Source: Volvox africanus
Taxonomy: Eukaryota; Chlorophyta; Chlorophyceae; Chlamydomonadales; Volvocaceae
Length of the DNA: 64,000 bases
Assembly (NCBI GenBank): GCA_030268105.1
Contig: BSDZ01000010.1
Span: 286,001-350,000, forward strand
Direction of reading: 5' to 3'
Shown here: positions 34,737-47,379 of the stretch, piece by piece
Layout: every line of letters begins with the position of its first letter
Numbering within the stretch: position 1 is the first letter of the stretch
Notes under the pieces: generated by a model
The model's input: only the letters and a program-made list of their open reading frames with translations
What the model was told of the DNA's origin: nothing
The model's database searches: none
Made by a program: the position numbers and the translations under genes

Positions 34737-36878
34737 TCATTGGGCTTGCGTGGCACATTTGCGGGCTTCTTCGAGCAGGGGCTTCATGTCCTGCGAGAAG
34801 TTGCGTGCCGGTTCCCATGAGTTGTGCTCGCTGGTATACCCTGTCCACTTGACCAAGTACTCGTGTACTGTCCACTTACGTCGGTGTCGGCCCACACGAC
34901 GAGTGCGATAATCTAACACCCGCTCCACATCGTAAAACTTCTGTTTACCAGCGACCCAGGTCTCGGGAACTGGTTCGATCGCTGCGGGGGTGTTAGCAGG
35001 CTCAGGGACGGGTTCTGTACCACGATACGGACGAACAAGCGATACGTGAAACGTGGGGTGAATGGTCATATTAGTGGGCAATGCAAGCTCCACAGCCACA
35101 TTCCCAACCATGCGCATGACAGGATACGGACCAATCCAGCGGGGTAAGAGTTTTCGGGATCCGTCGGCCAAGGAACGCAAGTTCTTGGTACTTAGCAACA
35201 CGAGTTGCCCTTCCGAAAACGTCACATCCTGCTTGGATTTGTTGTAGTATTCCGTCGTTCGTTGCTGTGCCGCGTCCAAACACGACTTCGCGTCTGTGAT
35301 TCGGGACATAAAAGACTTGGCAAAAAGTTTAGCAGCAGGCACGTTCACTTCCAACTCACGCCACACGGGTAGCGCGGGATGAAATCCGTAGTTAAGAAAG
35401 AACGGACTTTTGCCTGTAGAGCGGTTAACAGCATTGTTAAGCGCGAATTCTGCCACAGTCAAATACGTATCCCAAACAAGTGGTGTGCGACCAGCATAAT
35501 TGCGCAACATATCACCCAACGTGCGATTTGTGCGTTCGGTTTGACCATCAGTCTGCGGGTGATACGCCGTGCTCAGGTTGACGCGCATGCCAACTAGTTT
35601 GCAGAGCGCTTCCCAAAACTTAGACGTGAACTGTCCACCGCGGTCCGAGATCACATTTTTGGGAATCCCGTGTAACCGAACCACATTATCGAAAAACAAA
35701 CGTGCGGTTTGCTCAGCCGTGCAGGATGATGTGCATGGTGCTAGGTGAACCATCTTAGTCAGACGATCGACCATTACTAACACCGCATCATATCCCCCCT
35801 CAGTTTTGGGCAGCGCGACTACGAAGTCCATGGAAACACTTTCCCAAGGCTCATCCGGGACAGGCAACGGTTGCAACAACCCCTGGCCCTTACCGGACAA
35901 AGCCTTATTGCGCTGGCACAGACTGCATGTCTGGACGAAGTTCGCCGCATCCTTAGCCAAACGAGGCCACCAAAAGGAACGTTGCACCAAGTCGATCAAT
36001 CGCTTGCTACCAGGGTGTCCTGCTAACGGGTCCTCGTGGAACCGCGCAAGGATGTCGTAGCGTAGCGCGTCGTCGTTCGGAACGACGATTTGCGTAGCTG
36101 CACCCTCCGTCCGTAGCCAAAGGCCATTCTGCTTGCGAAGGTTTTCTACATTAGCCGGGTCCGCGAACCAGGCGTCTGCGTTGTAGGCAACCTTCAACCG
36201 CTCCGCGAGGTCCGTCGTGATCGGTACCTCCTCGCTACGCGGCCGCACGACGGGCGCTGCCAAAATTGCAGTGTGTAGCGACGGATGTCGACTGAGAGCA
36301 TCGGCAATATTCAATTTACCAGTAATATACTCCCAGGTGCAGTCGAACCTAGCTAGGTATTCCATCCACCTAGCCTGACGGCGGTTCAACGTCGGAACGC
36401 TTTGCAAAAACGTTAGGGGCTTATGGTCAGTCTTTAAAGTAAACGGGCGTCCCTCGAGGTAACAGCGGCATTCCTTTAAAGCATGCAGCACGGCCAGAAG
36501 CTCCTGTTCCCCGGTGGTGTAGCGAATCTCCGCACCAGAAAACTTCTTACTCGTGAAGGTGATCGGTCGTCCTTCCTGTAACAATACAGCGCCGCTTCCA
36601 AATATTGAGGCATCAGACACTACCTCAACACGAAATGGCAACGAGTAATCAGGGAATGCAAGGGTGACATCTTCGGCAACGATTCGTTTGAGCTCTTCGA
36701 ATGCCCGCTGGCATTGCGATGTCCACGACTCGAGCGAAACGAAAACGCCTTTGCGAGTTAAGTTAGTAAGCGGGGCCGCAATGATGGAATATTTTTCAAT
36801 GAACTTTCGGAAATAATTGGTCAAGCCAAGGAACTTACGCAGCTCCGTGAGGTTCTGAGGCGCGGGCCAATCGCGAAC
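34737..36878 (-). pseudogene. pol: Pol 3' fragment of element A (RNase H, integrase, chromodomain)
   Basis: Open from the insertion point to the stop at 34739-34737, in the order RT thumb (VRDWPAPQNLTELRKFLGLT), RNase H (VSDASIFGSGAVLL, TDHKPL), integrase zinc finger (CSLCQRNK), integrase core (MDFVVALPK, VISDRGGQF, YHPQTDGQTER) and a C-terminal chromodomain (YLVKWTGY, NSWEP). The 5' half lies at 48204-50128. The frame runs on into LTR2 at its right edge, which is accidental. Confidence 0.9.
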
Positions 36879-37702
36879 TGTTGTACCTCTCGTTCGTGTT
36901 TGCTCATAAGTATCTGCACGTCTGGAGACTTTCGACACCGATGCGCGAGCACTTGCAAGTACAGCAAGACAAGCGCGAGCAAACAGAGACAGCGGAAGAC
37001 TTCAAGACGAAGAGAGATATAACTTACAGTCTTACAGATCGGAATGATGCAATGGACGAAATTGCCGTCAGCGCCGGAAGCAAGCAATCATCACGCGGCG
37101 GTGATTAGCGAAGTTCAGGCTTAGCTCGGGCTAAGTAGAATAACGTATAGCAATAGTAATGTAGAACACACAAGTGTTCTCCGGTATCGAATGTCTTATC
37201 TTGCTTAGCCGTCCTCGCATCTGTTATACTCGTAGCATCGCAATGCCGTACGATTCACATCAGGAGGCCGATCCTAGATGTGACAACCCTACTGCGTATA
37301 GGCGATGTCTACACATAACAACGTATAAGCCTTTCCGGCATTCGCATGATGCAAGGGTCCGGATAACGATATCCGGTTGCAGGGCATGTATCGCGACGAG
37401 TGCGGCGCTCTCAACGTGTGCTTTAATGAAGTAATATTATATCAGATAATATTACTTATCGTTTCGTAGCACGAGCATAATGCGCACTTCAATGCTTCGG
37501 GCTTTCATGCATGCTAGGCGGATTTGCCATGGTGCGATGTCACGATGGATAATGACAACATGCCAAATGCATATATAAATGTACACGAATACATTTATAT
37601 CATGCAGATTCATTCATATGCAATGTGTTCATCACAATAGCACTTTGCCTTGTAGGATCACATCGACCTACACATCGGCGGGAAACTAACCGTAGCACAA
37701 CA
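36879..37702 (-). repeat. LTR2 (tandem-duplicated 3' LTR of B type)
   Basis: 824 bp, nearly identical to LTR3 (one difference noticed, a C/T at about 37213 against 40241). Begins right after CGAAC of the pol of element A. Confidence 0.95.
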
Positions 37703-37761
37703 ATTATCCCCCCTCCCGTATGCAGCGTCCTCGCTGCATCATACAGCATCGACTGCAAGGG

Positions 37762-39903
37762 TCATTGGGCTTGCGTGGCACGTTTGCGGGCTTCTTCAAG
37801 CAGGGGTTTCATGTCCTGTGAGAAGTTGCGTGCCGGTTCCCATGAGTTGTGTTCGTCGGTATACCCTGTCCACTTAACCAAGTACTCGTGTACTGTCCGC
37901 TTACGTCGGTGTCGGCCCACACGACGCGCGCGATAATCTAACACCCGCTCCACATCGTAAAACTTCTGTTTACCAGCGATCCAGGTCTCGGGAACTGGTT
38001 CGATCGCTGCGGGGGTGTTAGCAGGCTCAGGGACGGGTTCCGTACCACGATACGGACGAACAAGTGATACGTAAAACGTGGGATGAATGGTCATATTAGT
38101 GGGCAATGCAAGCTCCACAGCCACATTCCCAACCATGCGCACTACAGGATACGGACCAATCCAGCGGGGTAAGAGTTTTCGGGATCCGTCGGCCAAGGAA
38201 CGCAAGTTCTTGGTACTTAGCAACACGAGTTGCCCTTCCGAAAACGTCACATCCTGCTTGGATTTGTTGTAGTATTCCGTCGTTCGTTGCTGTGCCGCGT
38301 CCAAACACGACTTAGCGTCTGTGATTCGGGACATAAAAGACTTGGCAAAAAGTTTAGCAGCAGGCACGTTCACTTCCAACTCACGCCACACGGGTAGCGT
38401 GGGATGAAACCCGTAGTTAAGAAAGAACGGACTTTTGCCTGTAGAGCGGTTAACAGCGTTGTTAAGCGCGAATTCTGCTGCAGTCAAATATGTATCCCAA
38501 ACAAGTGGTGTGCGACCAGCATAATTGCGCAACATATCACCCAACGTGCGGTTTGTGCGTTCGGTTTGACCATCAGTCTGCGGGTGATACGCCGTGCTCA
38601 GGTTGACGCGCATGCCAACTAGTTTGCAGAGCGCTTCCCAAAACTTAGACGTGAACTGTCCACCGCGGTCCGAGATCACATTTTTGGGAATCCCGTGTAA
38701 CCGAACCACATTATCGAAAAACAAACGTGCGGTTTGCTCAGCCGTGCAGGATGATGTGCATGGTGCTAGGTGAACCATCTTAGTCAGACGATCGACCATT
38801 ACTAACACCGCATCATATCCCCCCTCAGTTTTGGGCAGCGCGACTACGAAGTCCATGGAAACACTTTCCCAAGGCTCATCCGGGACAGGCAACGGTTGCA
38901 ACAACCCCTGGCCCTTACCGGACAAAGCCTTATTGCGCTGGCACAGACTGCATGTCTGGACGAAGTTCGCCGCATCCTTAGCCAAACGAGGCCACCAAAA
39001 GGAACGTTGCACCAAGTCGATCAATCGCTTGCTACCAGGGTGTCCTGCTAACGGGTCCTCGTGGAACCGCGCAAGGATGTCGTAGCGTAGCGCGTCGTCG
39101 TTCGGAACGACGATTTGCGTAGCTGCACCCTCCGTCCGTAGCCAAAGGCCATTCTGCTTGCGAAGGTTTTCTACATTAGCCGGGTCCGCGAACCAGGCGT
39201 CTGCGTTGTAGGCAACCTTCAACCGCTCCGCGAGGTCCGTCGCGATCGGTACCTCCTCGCTACGCGGCCGCACGACGGGCGCTGCCAAAATTGCAGTGTG
39301 TAGCGACGGATGTCGACTGAGAGCATCGGCAATATTCAATTTACCAGTAATATACTCCCAGGTGCAGTCGAACCTAGCTAGGTATTCCATCCACCTAGCC
39401 TGACGGCGGTTCAACGTCGGAACGCTTTGCAAAAACGTTAGGGGCTTATGGTCAGTCTTTAAAGTAAACGGGCGTCCCTCGAGGTAACAGCGCCATTCCT
39501 TTAAAGCATGCAGCACGGCCAGAAGCTCCTGTTCCCCGGTGGTGTAGCGAATCTCCGCACCAGAAAACTTCTTACTCGTGAAGGTGATCGGTCGTCCTTC
39601 CTGTAACAATACAGCGCCGCTTCCAAATATTGAGGCATCAGACACTACCTCAACACGAAATGGCAACGAGTAATCAGGGAATGCAAGGGTGACATCTTCG
39701 GCAACGATTCGTTTGAGCTCTTCGAATGCCCGCTGGCATTGCGACGTCCACGACTCGAGCGAAACGAAAACGCCTTTGCGAGTTAAGTTAGTAAGCGGGG
39801 CCGCAATGATGGAATATTTTTCAATGAACTTTCGGAAATAATTGGTCAAGCCAAGGAACTTACGCAGCTCCGTGAGGTTCTGAGGCGCGGGCCAATCGCG
39901 AAC
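37762..39903 (-). pseudogene. pol: Pol 3' fragment in the duplicated unit
   Basis: Same domain span as 34737-36878, again uninterrupted: RT thumb, RNase H, integrase and chromodomain. It differs by scattered substitutions, such as WRCYLEG where the element A copy has the mutant CRCYLEG. No 5' pol or gag belongs to it. Confidence 0.9.
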
Positions 39904-40727
39904 TGTTGTACCTCTCGTTCGTGTTTGCTCATAAGTATCTGCACGTCTGGAGACTTTCGACACCGATGCGCGAGCACTTGCAAGTACAGCAAGACAAGCG
40001 CGAGCAAACAGAGACAGCGGAAGACTTCAAGACGAAGAGAGATATAACTTACAGTCTTACAGATCGGAATGATGCAATGGACGAAATTGCCGTCAGCGCC
40101 GGAAGCAAGCAATCATCACGCGGCGGTGATTAGCGAAGTTCAGGCTTAGCTCGGGCTAAGTAGAATAACGTATAGCAATAGTAATGTAGAACACACAAGT
40201 GTTCTCCGGTATCGAATGTCTTATCTTGCTTAGCCGTCCTTGCATCTGTTATACTCGTAGCATCGCAATGCCGTACGATTCACATCAGGAGGCCGATCCT
40301 AGATGTGACAACCCTACTGCGTATAGGCGATGTCTACACATAACAACGTATAAGCCTTTCCGGCATTCGCATGATGCAAGGGTCCGGATAACGATATCCG
40401 GTTGCAGGGCATGTATCGCGACGAGTGCGGCGCTCTCAACGTGTGCTTTAATGAAGTAATATTATATCAGATAATATTACTTATCGTTTCGTAGCACGAG
40501 CATAATGCGCACTTCAATGCTTCGGGCTTTCATGCATGCTAGGCGGATTTGCCATGGTGCGATGTCACGATGGATAATGACAACATGCCAAATGCATATA
40601 TAAATGTACACGAATACATTTATATCATGCAGATTCATTCATATGCAATGTGTTCATCACAATAGCACTTTGCCTTGTAGGATCACATCGACCTACACAT
40701 CGGCGGGAAACTAACCGTAGCACAACA
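39904..40727 (-). repeat. LTR3 (3' LTR of element B)
   Basis: 824 bp, TGTTGT to ACAACA, polypurine tract at its inner edge (40728-40742). About five differences from LTR5 seen by eye. Confidence 0.95.
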
Positions 40728-40786
40728 ATTATCCCCCCTCCCGTATGCAGCGTCCTCGCTGCATCATACAGCATCGACTGCAAGGG

Positions 40787-43700
40787 TCATTGGGCTTGCG
40801 TGGCACGTTTGCGGGCTTCTTCAAGCAGGGGTTTCATGTCCTGTGAGAAGTTGCGTGCCGGTTCCCATGAGTTGTGTTCGTCGGTATACCCTGTCCACTT
40901 AACCAAGTACTCGTGTACTGTCCGCTTACGTCGGTGTCGGCCCACACGACGCGCGCGATAATCTAACACCCGCTCCACATCGTAAAACTTCTGTTTACCA
41001 GCGATCCAGGTCTCGGGAACTGGTTCGATCGCTGCGGGGGTGTTAGCAGGCTCAGGGACGGGTTCCGTACCACGATACGGATGAACAAGTGATACGTAAA
41101 ACGTGGGATGAATGGTCATATTAGTGGGCAATGCAAGCTCCACAGCCACATTCCCAACCATGCGCACGACAGGATACGGACCAATCCAGCGGGGTAAGAG
41201 TTTTCGGGATCCGTCGGCCAAGGAACGCAAGTTCTTGGTACTTAGCAACACGAGTTGCCCTTCCGAAAACGTCACATCCTGCTTGGATTTGTTGTAGTAT
41301 TCCGTCGTTCGTTGCTGTGCCGCGTCCAAACACGACTTAGCGTCTGTGATTCGGGACATAAAAGACTTGGCAAAAAGTTTAGCAGCAGGCACGTTCACTT
41401 CCAACTCACGCCACACGGGTAGCGTGGGATGAAACCCGTAGTTAAGAAAGAACGGACTTTTGCCTGTAGAGCGGTTAACAGCGTTGTTAAGCGCGAATTC
41501 TGCTGCAGTCAAATACGTATCCCAAACAAGTGGTGTGCGACCAGCATAATTGCGCAACATATCACCCAACGTGCGGTTTGTGCGTTCGGTTTGACCATCA
41601 GTCTGCGGGTGATACGCCGTGCTCAGGTTGACGCGCATGCCAACTAGTTTGCAGAGCGCTTCCCAAAACTTAGACGTGAACTGTCCACCGCGGTCCGAGA
41701 TCACATTTTTGGGAATCCCGTGTAACCGAACCACATTATCGAAAAACAAACGTGCGGTTTGCTCAGCCGTGCAGGATGATGTGCATGGTGCTAGGTGAAC
41801 CATCTTAGTCAGACGATCGACCATTACTAACACCGCATCATATCCCCCCTCAGTTTTGGGCAGCGCGACTACGAAGTCCATGGAAACACTTTCCCAAGGC
41901 TCATCCGGGACAGGCAACGGTTGCAACAACCCCTGGCCCTTACCGGACAAAGCCTTATTGCGCTGGCACAGACTGCATGTCTGGACGAAGTTCGCCGCAT
42001 CCTTAGCCAAACGAGGCCACCAAAAGGAACGTTGCACCAAGTCGATCAATCGCTTGCTACCAGGGTGTCCTGCTAACGGGTCCTCGTGGAACCGCGCAAG
42101 GATGTCGTAGCGTAGCGCGTCGTCGTTCGGAACGACGATTTGCGTAGCTGCACCCTCCGTCCGTAGCCAAAGGCCATTCTGCTTGCGAAGATTTTCTACA
42201 TTAGCTGGCTCCGAGAACCAGGCGTCTGCGTTGTAGGCAACCTTCAACCGCTCCGCTGTTGTACCTCTCGTTCGCGTTCGCTCATAAGTATCTGCACGTC
42301 TGGAGACTATCGACACCGATGCGCGAGCACTTGCAAGTACAGCAAGGCAAGCGAGAGCAAACAGAGACAGCGGAAGACTTCAAGACGAAGAGAGATATAA
42401 CTTACGGTCTTACAGATCGGAATGATGCAATGGACGAAATCGCCGTCAGCGCCGGAAGCAAGCAATCATCACGCGGCGGTGATTAGCGAAGTTCAGGCTT
42501 AGCTCGGGCTAAGTAGAATAGCGTATAGCAATAGTAATATAGAACACACGAGTGTTCTCCGGTATCGAATGTCTTATCTTGCTTAGCCGTCCTCGCATCT
42601 GTTATACTCGCAGCATCGCAATGCCGTACGATTCACATCAGGAGGCCGATCCTAGATGTGACAACCCTACTGCGTATAGGCGATGTCTACGCATAACAAC
42701 GTATAAGCCTTTCCGGCATTCGCATGATGCAAGGGTCCGGATAACGATATCCGGTTGCAGGGCATGTATCGCGACGAGGGCGGCGCTCTCAACGTGTGTT
42801 TAAATGAAGTAATATTATATCAGATAATATTACTTATCGTTTCGTAGCACGAGCATAATGCGCACATTAATGATTCAGTCATTCATGCATGCTAGGCGGA
42901 TTTGCCATGATGCGATGTCGTGATGGATAATGACAACATGCCAGATGCATATATAAATGTACACGAATACATTTATATCATGCAGATTCATTCATATGCA
43001 ATGTATTCATCACAATAGCACTTCGCCTTGTAGGATCACATCGACCTACGCATCGGCGGGAAACTAACCGTAGCACAACATCCGCGAGGTCCGTCGCGAT
43101 CGGTACCTCCTCGCTACGCGGCCGCACGACGGGCGCTGCCAAAATTGCAGCGTGTAGCGACGGATGTCGACTGAGAGCATCGGCAATATTCAATTTACCA
43201 GAAATATACTCCCAGGTGCAGTTGAACCTAGCTAGATATTCCATCCACCTAGCTTGACGGCGGTTCAACGTCGGAACGCTTTGCAAAAACGTTAGGGGCT
43301 TGTGGTCAGTCTTTAAAGTAAACGGGCGTCCCTCGAGGTAACAGCGCCATTCCTTTAAAGCATGCAGCACGGCCAGAAGCTCCTGTTCCCCGGTGGTGTA
43401 GCGAATTTCCGCACCAGAAAACTAATTACTCGTGAAGGTGATCGGTCGTCCTTCCTGTAACAATACAGCACCGCTTCCAAATATTGAGGCATCAGACACT
43501 ACCTCAACACGAAATGGCAACGAGTAATCAGGGAATGCAAGGGTGACATCTTCGGCAACGATTCGTTTGAGCTCTTCGAATGCCCGCTGGCATTGCGACG
43601 TCCACGACTCGAGCGAAACGAAAACGCCTTTGCGAGTTAAGTTAGTAAGCGGGGCCGCAATGATGGAATATTTTTCAATGAACTTTCGGAAATAATTGGT

Positions 43701-45677
43701 CAAGCCAAGGAACTTACGCAGCTCCGTGAGGTTCTGAGGCGCGGGCCAATCGCGAACCACGGCGATCTTCCGCGGGTCCATCTTCACACCGGTGGCCGAC
43801 ACAATGTGGCCCAAATATTCCACCTGAGGCTGCGCCGAAAAGCATTTGGCGCGTTTAGCAAACAATTGCTCCCGCCTCATAACGTCGAGCACGAGCCGAA
43901 GATGCTCCAAGTGCTCCTCGCGCGTCTTAGAATATACCAAGATGTCATCCAGGTAGCAAACAACGAACCTGTCGATAAACGGCCTAAACATTCGGTCCAT
44001 AACCGCCTGAAACGTCGCAGGGGCATTAGTCAAACCAAACGATAGGACCGTATACTCAAAGTGACCGAAGGGCGTCCGAAAAGCGGTTTTCGGGATATCA
44101 GAGGCAGCGATGCGAATCTGATTGTAGCCCTGTTGTAAGTCAATTGAGGAAAAATAAGCCGAGCCCTTCAGCTTATCCAACAGGTCGTCAACGCGTGGCA
44201 AAGGGTAGCGATTTTTGACCGTATTCGCATTTAACCCCCGGTAATCAATGCACATGCGCAAGGTCCCATCCTTCTTACCGACAAACAAAATCGGAGCAGA
44301 ATACGGGGATGTGCTGGGGCGTATCATACCCTTCGCGAGCAAATCCGTCACCTGGCGCTTCACCTCGTCCAGCTCCAATGGACTCAACCTGTACATTGGC
44401 CGGGCCGTAGGCTGCGCTCCAGGCACGAGAGGAATTGTGTGATCAACAGGACGCATAGGTGGTAGGCCAGGGATATCTTTAAAGACGTCCTCATACTGCG
44501 ACAGTAGGGCCTCAACCTCAGGATCCACAGAAATCTGCGCGGTGGTGACACAACAGCTCACCCGCGGCCTTAAAAACAGTCCGTGGGCACCCTTCCGTAA
44601 CAAACGGACGGCCTCCTTACGCCCGACTAGCTCTGGATCGATTCGCGCGGCCATTGCGGTCACAGCGAAATTAACCATAGGCACCGCCTCAGTTTCGCCC
44701 TCCTTTGGTGTGACATGTTCGAACGACAGGAAAGGTACCTTAATCGACAGAGTACCCTTGCACATATGCAGGGTTGCGGTCTCCATGTCGATGCGTGCGC
44801 GGTACTGTCGTAATGTCAACGACCCCATTATGTACGGTGCAGTCTCTGCTAAGCCCTGCAGCACGTACGGCCGGGTCACAACACGCAAAGGGCCTATCGA
44901 TAGGCTAAGGGTAATCCTGCCCACGATGGGATGCTTACCCCCGTCAGCAAGGGTAACCTGTGGACAATCAGACGACTCTGGGGACAACCCCAGCGCATTC
45001 ACCTCTGCGACAGAGATGAAGTCGTCGCTGGCACCGGTGTCAACAAGTGCCTTCAGAGTACGGCCATTCAAACCGATCTGAACCACAGGGACACGGTTAT
45101 CTACGAGCGACTGCCCAGCAGACAACGTCAGTGCACTTAAGGCGGGTCCGTAACCAACGGCACCCTCATCAGGAGCTTCGTACCAAACGTCAACCGAGTA
45201 GGATAGGCGTGGCCACGGAGCCAGCGTACCCTCCCGATCCACACCATTAAACAAAACGGTGCCCGGCTCGAACCGGTGGACATGCCGCATACCCCTTAAT
45301 GATGCCTCTGCCTTGCGCCGACAGAAAGCGGGGAGTAAAACACATGCGGCAGTGCCTGGATATTGACGCCTACACCTCCTGTATATGGCCAACTGTTCTG
45401 ACATCTCACGCAGAGACGAGGGGATGAACAAAACCACGTGGTTAGACAGATCGATAGACGACAGGGGACGGCGAGGTGTAAACAAGTTACACAACGAATC
45501 GAAGCAGAGAAGTCCCGTGCGTCCGTCAAGCGTGATGCGTCGCGCAATGACTCGCTCGATGTGTCCAAGTACACAAGGCAACAATGCCTTAACGGTTGGC
45601 CGTAAGGATGACCACCGACCACGCGTTAGTTCAGAAATCCCAGGTGGTGCCCCCTCCGCAGGAACCCGGGCAAGCCC
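40787..45677 (-). pseudogene. pol: Pol polyprotein of element B, broken
   Basis: Follows gag in frame after a UAG. Order: aspartic protease (VDTGASDDF near 45035), reverse transcriptase (YLDD at 43955-43944), RNase H, integrase and chromodomain (stop at 40789-40787). Two lesions: LTR4 with TCCGC duplications splits codons just after the RNase H region (42252-43085), and a TAG replaces the second Lys codon of TSKKFSG at 43424-43422 through adjacent substitutions. Otherwise close to the pol of element C. Confidence 0.92.
42257..43080 (-). repeat. LTR4, solo LTR inside pol of element B
   Basis: 824-bp LTR with TCCGC immediately on each side (42252-42256 and 43081-43085). Removing the LTR and one TCCGC restores pol continuity, so it is a separate insertion reduced to a solo LTR by LTR-LTR recombination. 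Confidence 0.95.
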
Positions 45678-46913
45678 CTATTTCGGCTGAGGTACAAACG
45701 GCGGCATTAGAGGGCAATCCTTCGTAGAATGGCTCTCCGCACACCGTAGACAAACGTTGGCCAATTTTCGACGCTCGAATTCGGAACGATTGCAATTCCA
45801 TTTTGGCATAAATGTGTCGTCCGTACGAGTACGCTTCACGTTGGGGTCGGAACGCTGTGCGGCTGCCGACGACGGCGCACCACCACGCTTCCTGTTCCTA
45901 GCTGGGTCCGAGCTCGGACCTGCTCCTCCTGTACCACGGACACCCGAGCTAGCGCCCCCGCGCGCCTTGCGTTGCCCGTTGCTGCGTCGCGTCGCGGCAG
46001 TAGGCGTGGGGCGGGTCGTGCCGAGGTCCTGGTCGAGAGCTACAGCTTCCCCAAGCGGATCCTGCACTTGCACGGCATTTGCACGAGGGGCAGACTTGAC
46101 TTCTTCCTCGCCGGCAAGGAGTCGTATCTCCGCGCCCTTAGCAAAAGCGACCAACACGTCATACGACTTGATCTGCGCTCCAACCAAGTCAGTGGCGCAC
46201 CATTTAGCCAAAAGCTTCGTTAGGCCTCGCCTAAACCAAAAGACACGCTCAGATTCGGTGAGGTCAGCAATGGGAGTCACAAGTGCTTCGAAGCGTGACT
46301 GGTACGCAGGTACATTTTCATCTCGACGCATGTGGTAGCTACCGGCTGCCAAAACGTTATGAGCTTCCACATCGCGTGCTTGAACCTCAGTAGCGAATCG
46401 TGCTAGCAAAGCGGCGACCAACTCGTCAAAAGTATAGCTGCCCCGGGCGTTGGTCCAATTGCGATACCAGTCCTTCGCTGCGCCCTCGAGGGTGTTACCA
46501 ACGAAGAGACACCTGATACCGTCATTATCGCCACCATGAACAGCCTGGAGATACTTTTTAGCGTCACGCACGTACACACGAGTTGCATCGGCTATGCTAT
46601 GCCCTGGTGTCTTGTCGGTCAGCGAAATATTGAGCCTAGGAACGGGAATCGACAATCTCATCACCTCAGGGATGTCATCATGCCCTCGAGCTTGAGGTAA
46701 TGGCAGAACCCTTGGTCCAGCAGTGTTGTCCATATTCGTGTTCACTGCTGAATGCGGCACAATTAAGTGAGCAGGGGTCTGAAGAAAAAGGGGCTCTTGA
46801 GTGGCTCGCGCGCCAACAGTCTCAAGACCTCTATCCGGTGCTCTAGCAGCTACAACAAAATCGGGTTGGCTAGCTAGGCTAGTGTGCGGCGTATCGTCGT
46901 GTTCCGCGGACAT
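45678..46913 (-). CDS. gag: Gag of element B
   Basis: 411 codons from ATG to UAG. Capsid-like region about residues 80-260 (LNISLTDK, YLQAVHGG, FRRGLTKLLAKWCATDL), then a basic Arg/Gly/Ser-rich stretch, then a zinc knuckle CLRCAESHSTKDC near the C-terminus. Its spacing is C-x2-C-x3-H-x4-C, one residue shorter than the canonical knuckle. Gag coats the element RNA in a virus-like particle. The terminal UAG is followed in the same frame by pol, as in the A and C copies. Confidence 0.92.
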   Translation of the reverse strand: MSAEHDDTPHTSLASQPDFVVAARAPDRGLETVGARATQEPLFLQTPAHLIVPHSAVNTNMDNTAGPRVLPLPQARGHDDIPEVMRLSIPVPRLNISLTDKTPGHSIADATRVYVRDAKKYLQAVHGGDNDGIRCLFVGNTLEGAAKDWYRNWTNARGSYTFDELVAALLARFATEVQARDVEAHNVLAAGSYHMRRDENVPAYQSRFEALVTPIADLTESERVFWFRRGLTKLLAKWCATDLVGAQIKSYDVLVAFAKGAEIRLLAGEEEVKSAPRANAVQVQDPLGEAVALDQDLGTTRPTPTAATRRSNGQRKARGGASSGVRGTGGAGPSSDPARNRKRGGAPSSAAAQRSDPNVKRTRTDDTFMPKWNCNRSEFERRKLANVCLRCAESHSTKDCPLMPPFVPQPK

Positions 46914-47216
46914 GGGGCACGAAACGATACCCTAGGTTTGCGTAATAGAAGCCGACTTCTATCGCAAAGGCAAGAGTACAAAGTGATTTGGTGAGCCTAC
47001 CGACAGTACTCTTGAGAAGATTCAGTAAACTCAGTAAGTACTTGCCCAGCTGAGTCCTGATCTCCGTAGTTTCGGCAATGAGAGTCGCCAACTGGTCCGG
47101 ACGAAAGCCGGTCTCAGTCGCCGCGGCAAGCAATGCCGGTGCACTGAGATTACCTGCGACTCAGAGCATACACTTACACAACAAGTGCAGCAATCTAAGC
47201 AAAAGCAATTAAACAA

Positions 47217-47312
47217 TTACAAACCGGAAGCGGCGGCGTCCAAAACGGCGCGGCCTAAGTCTTCGGCAAAAGTGTCTAGCGGTCCTCGTGGTTCGTCGCT
47301 GGAACTCGCCAT
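47217..47312 (-). CDS. Leader ORF, exon 1 (element B)
   Basis: ATG frame between primer-binding site and gag, containing GPLDTFAEDLGRAVLDAAASG. A G/GTTTGT donor and a GTCGCAG acceptor about 70 nt downstream, both as in element C, would extend it by about 90 codons (AAATETGFRPDQLATLIAE). Function unknown. Confidence 0.55.
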   Translation of the reverse strand: MASSSDEPRGPLDTFAEDLGRAVLDAAASGL

Positions 47313-47379
47313 AGAAAGAACCTCCTTCCGATTAGACAAAGAGAGACAGTTAGGCAACGAACCTGTCTCGATACCAAAT

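Larger units (their letters stand above)
36879..39903 (-). repeat. 3025-bp tandem unit (LTR plus pol 3' region)
   Basis: LTR1 to LTR2 and LTR2 to LTR3 starts are each exactly 3025 bp apart, and both units end at the same CGAAC junction. The second unit matches element B near its LTR (for example the RARRVGRHRRKRT chromodomain variant). It matches element A at its far end (for example the AGTGTGTAGCG and CCGGGTCCGCG variants), so it is a hybrid. Confidence 0.92.

Noticed and set aside
36839..36938. Pol frames that begin inside LTR2, LTR3 and LTR4
   Set aside because: The first 19-20 residues are LTR sequence that happens to be open next to the insertion point; the real pol is cut at the junction.
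33854..39903. The tandem 3025-bp units as a pure assembly duplication
   Set aside because: The units differ at many sites and the second is an A/B hybrid, which a simple assembly repeat would not give. Long-read confirmation is still needed.
43806..44045. Opposite-strand frames repeated in every pol copy (also at 44542-45081 and 45757-46338)
   Set aside because: They recur only because the pol and gag genes recur, and are shadows of those genes.
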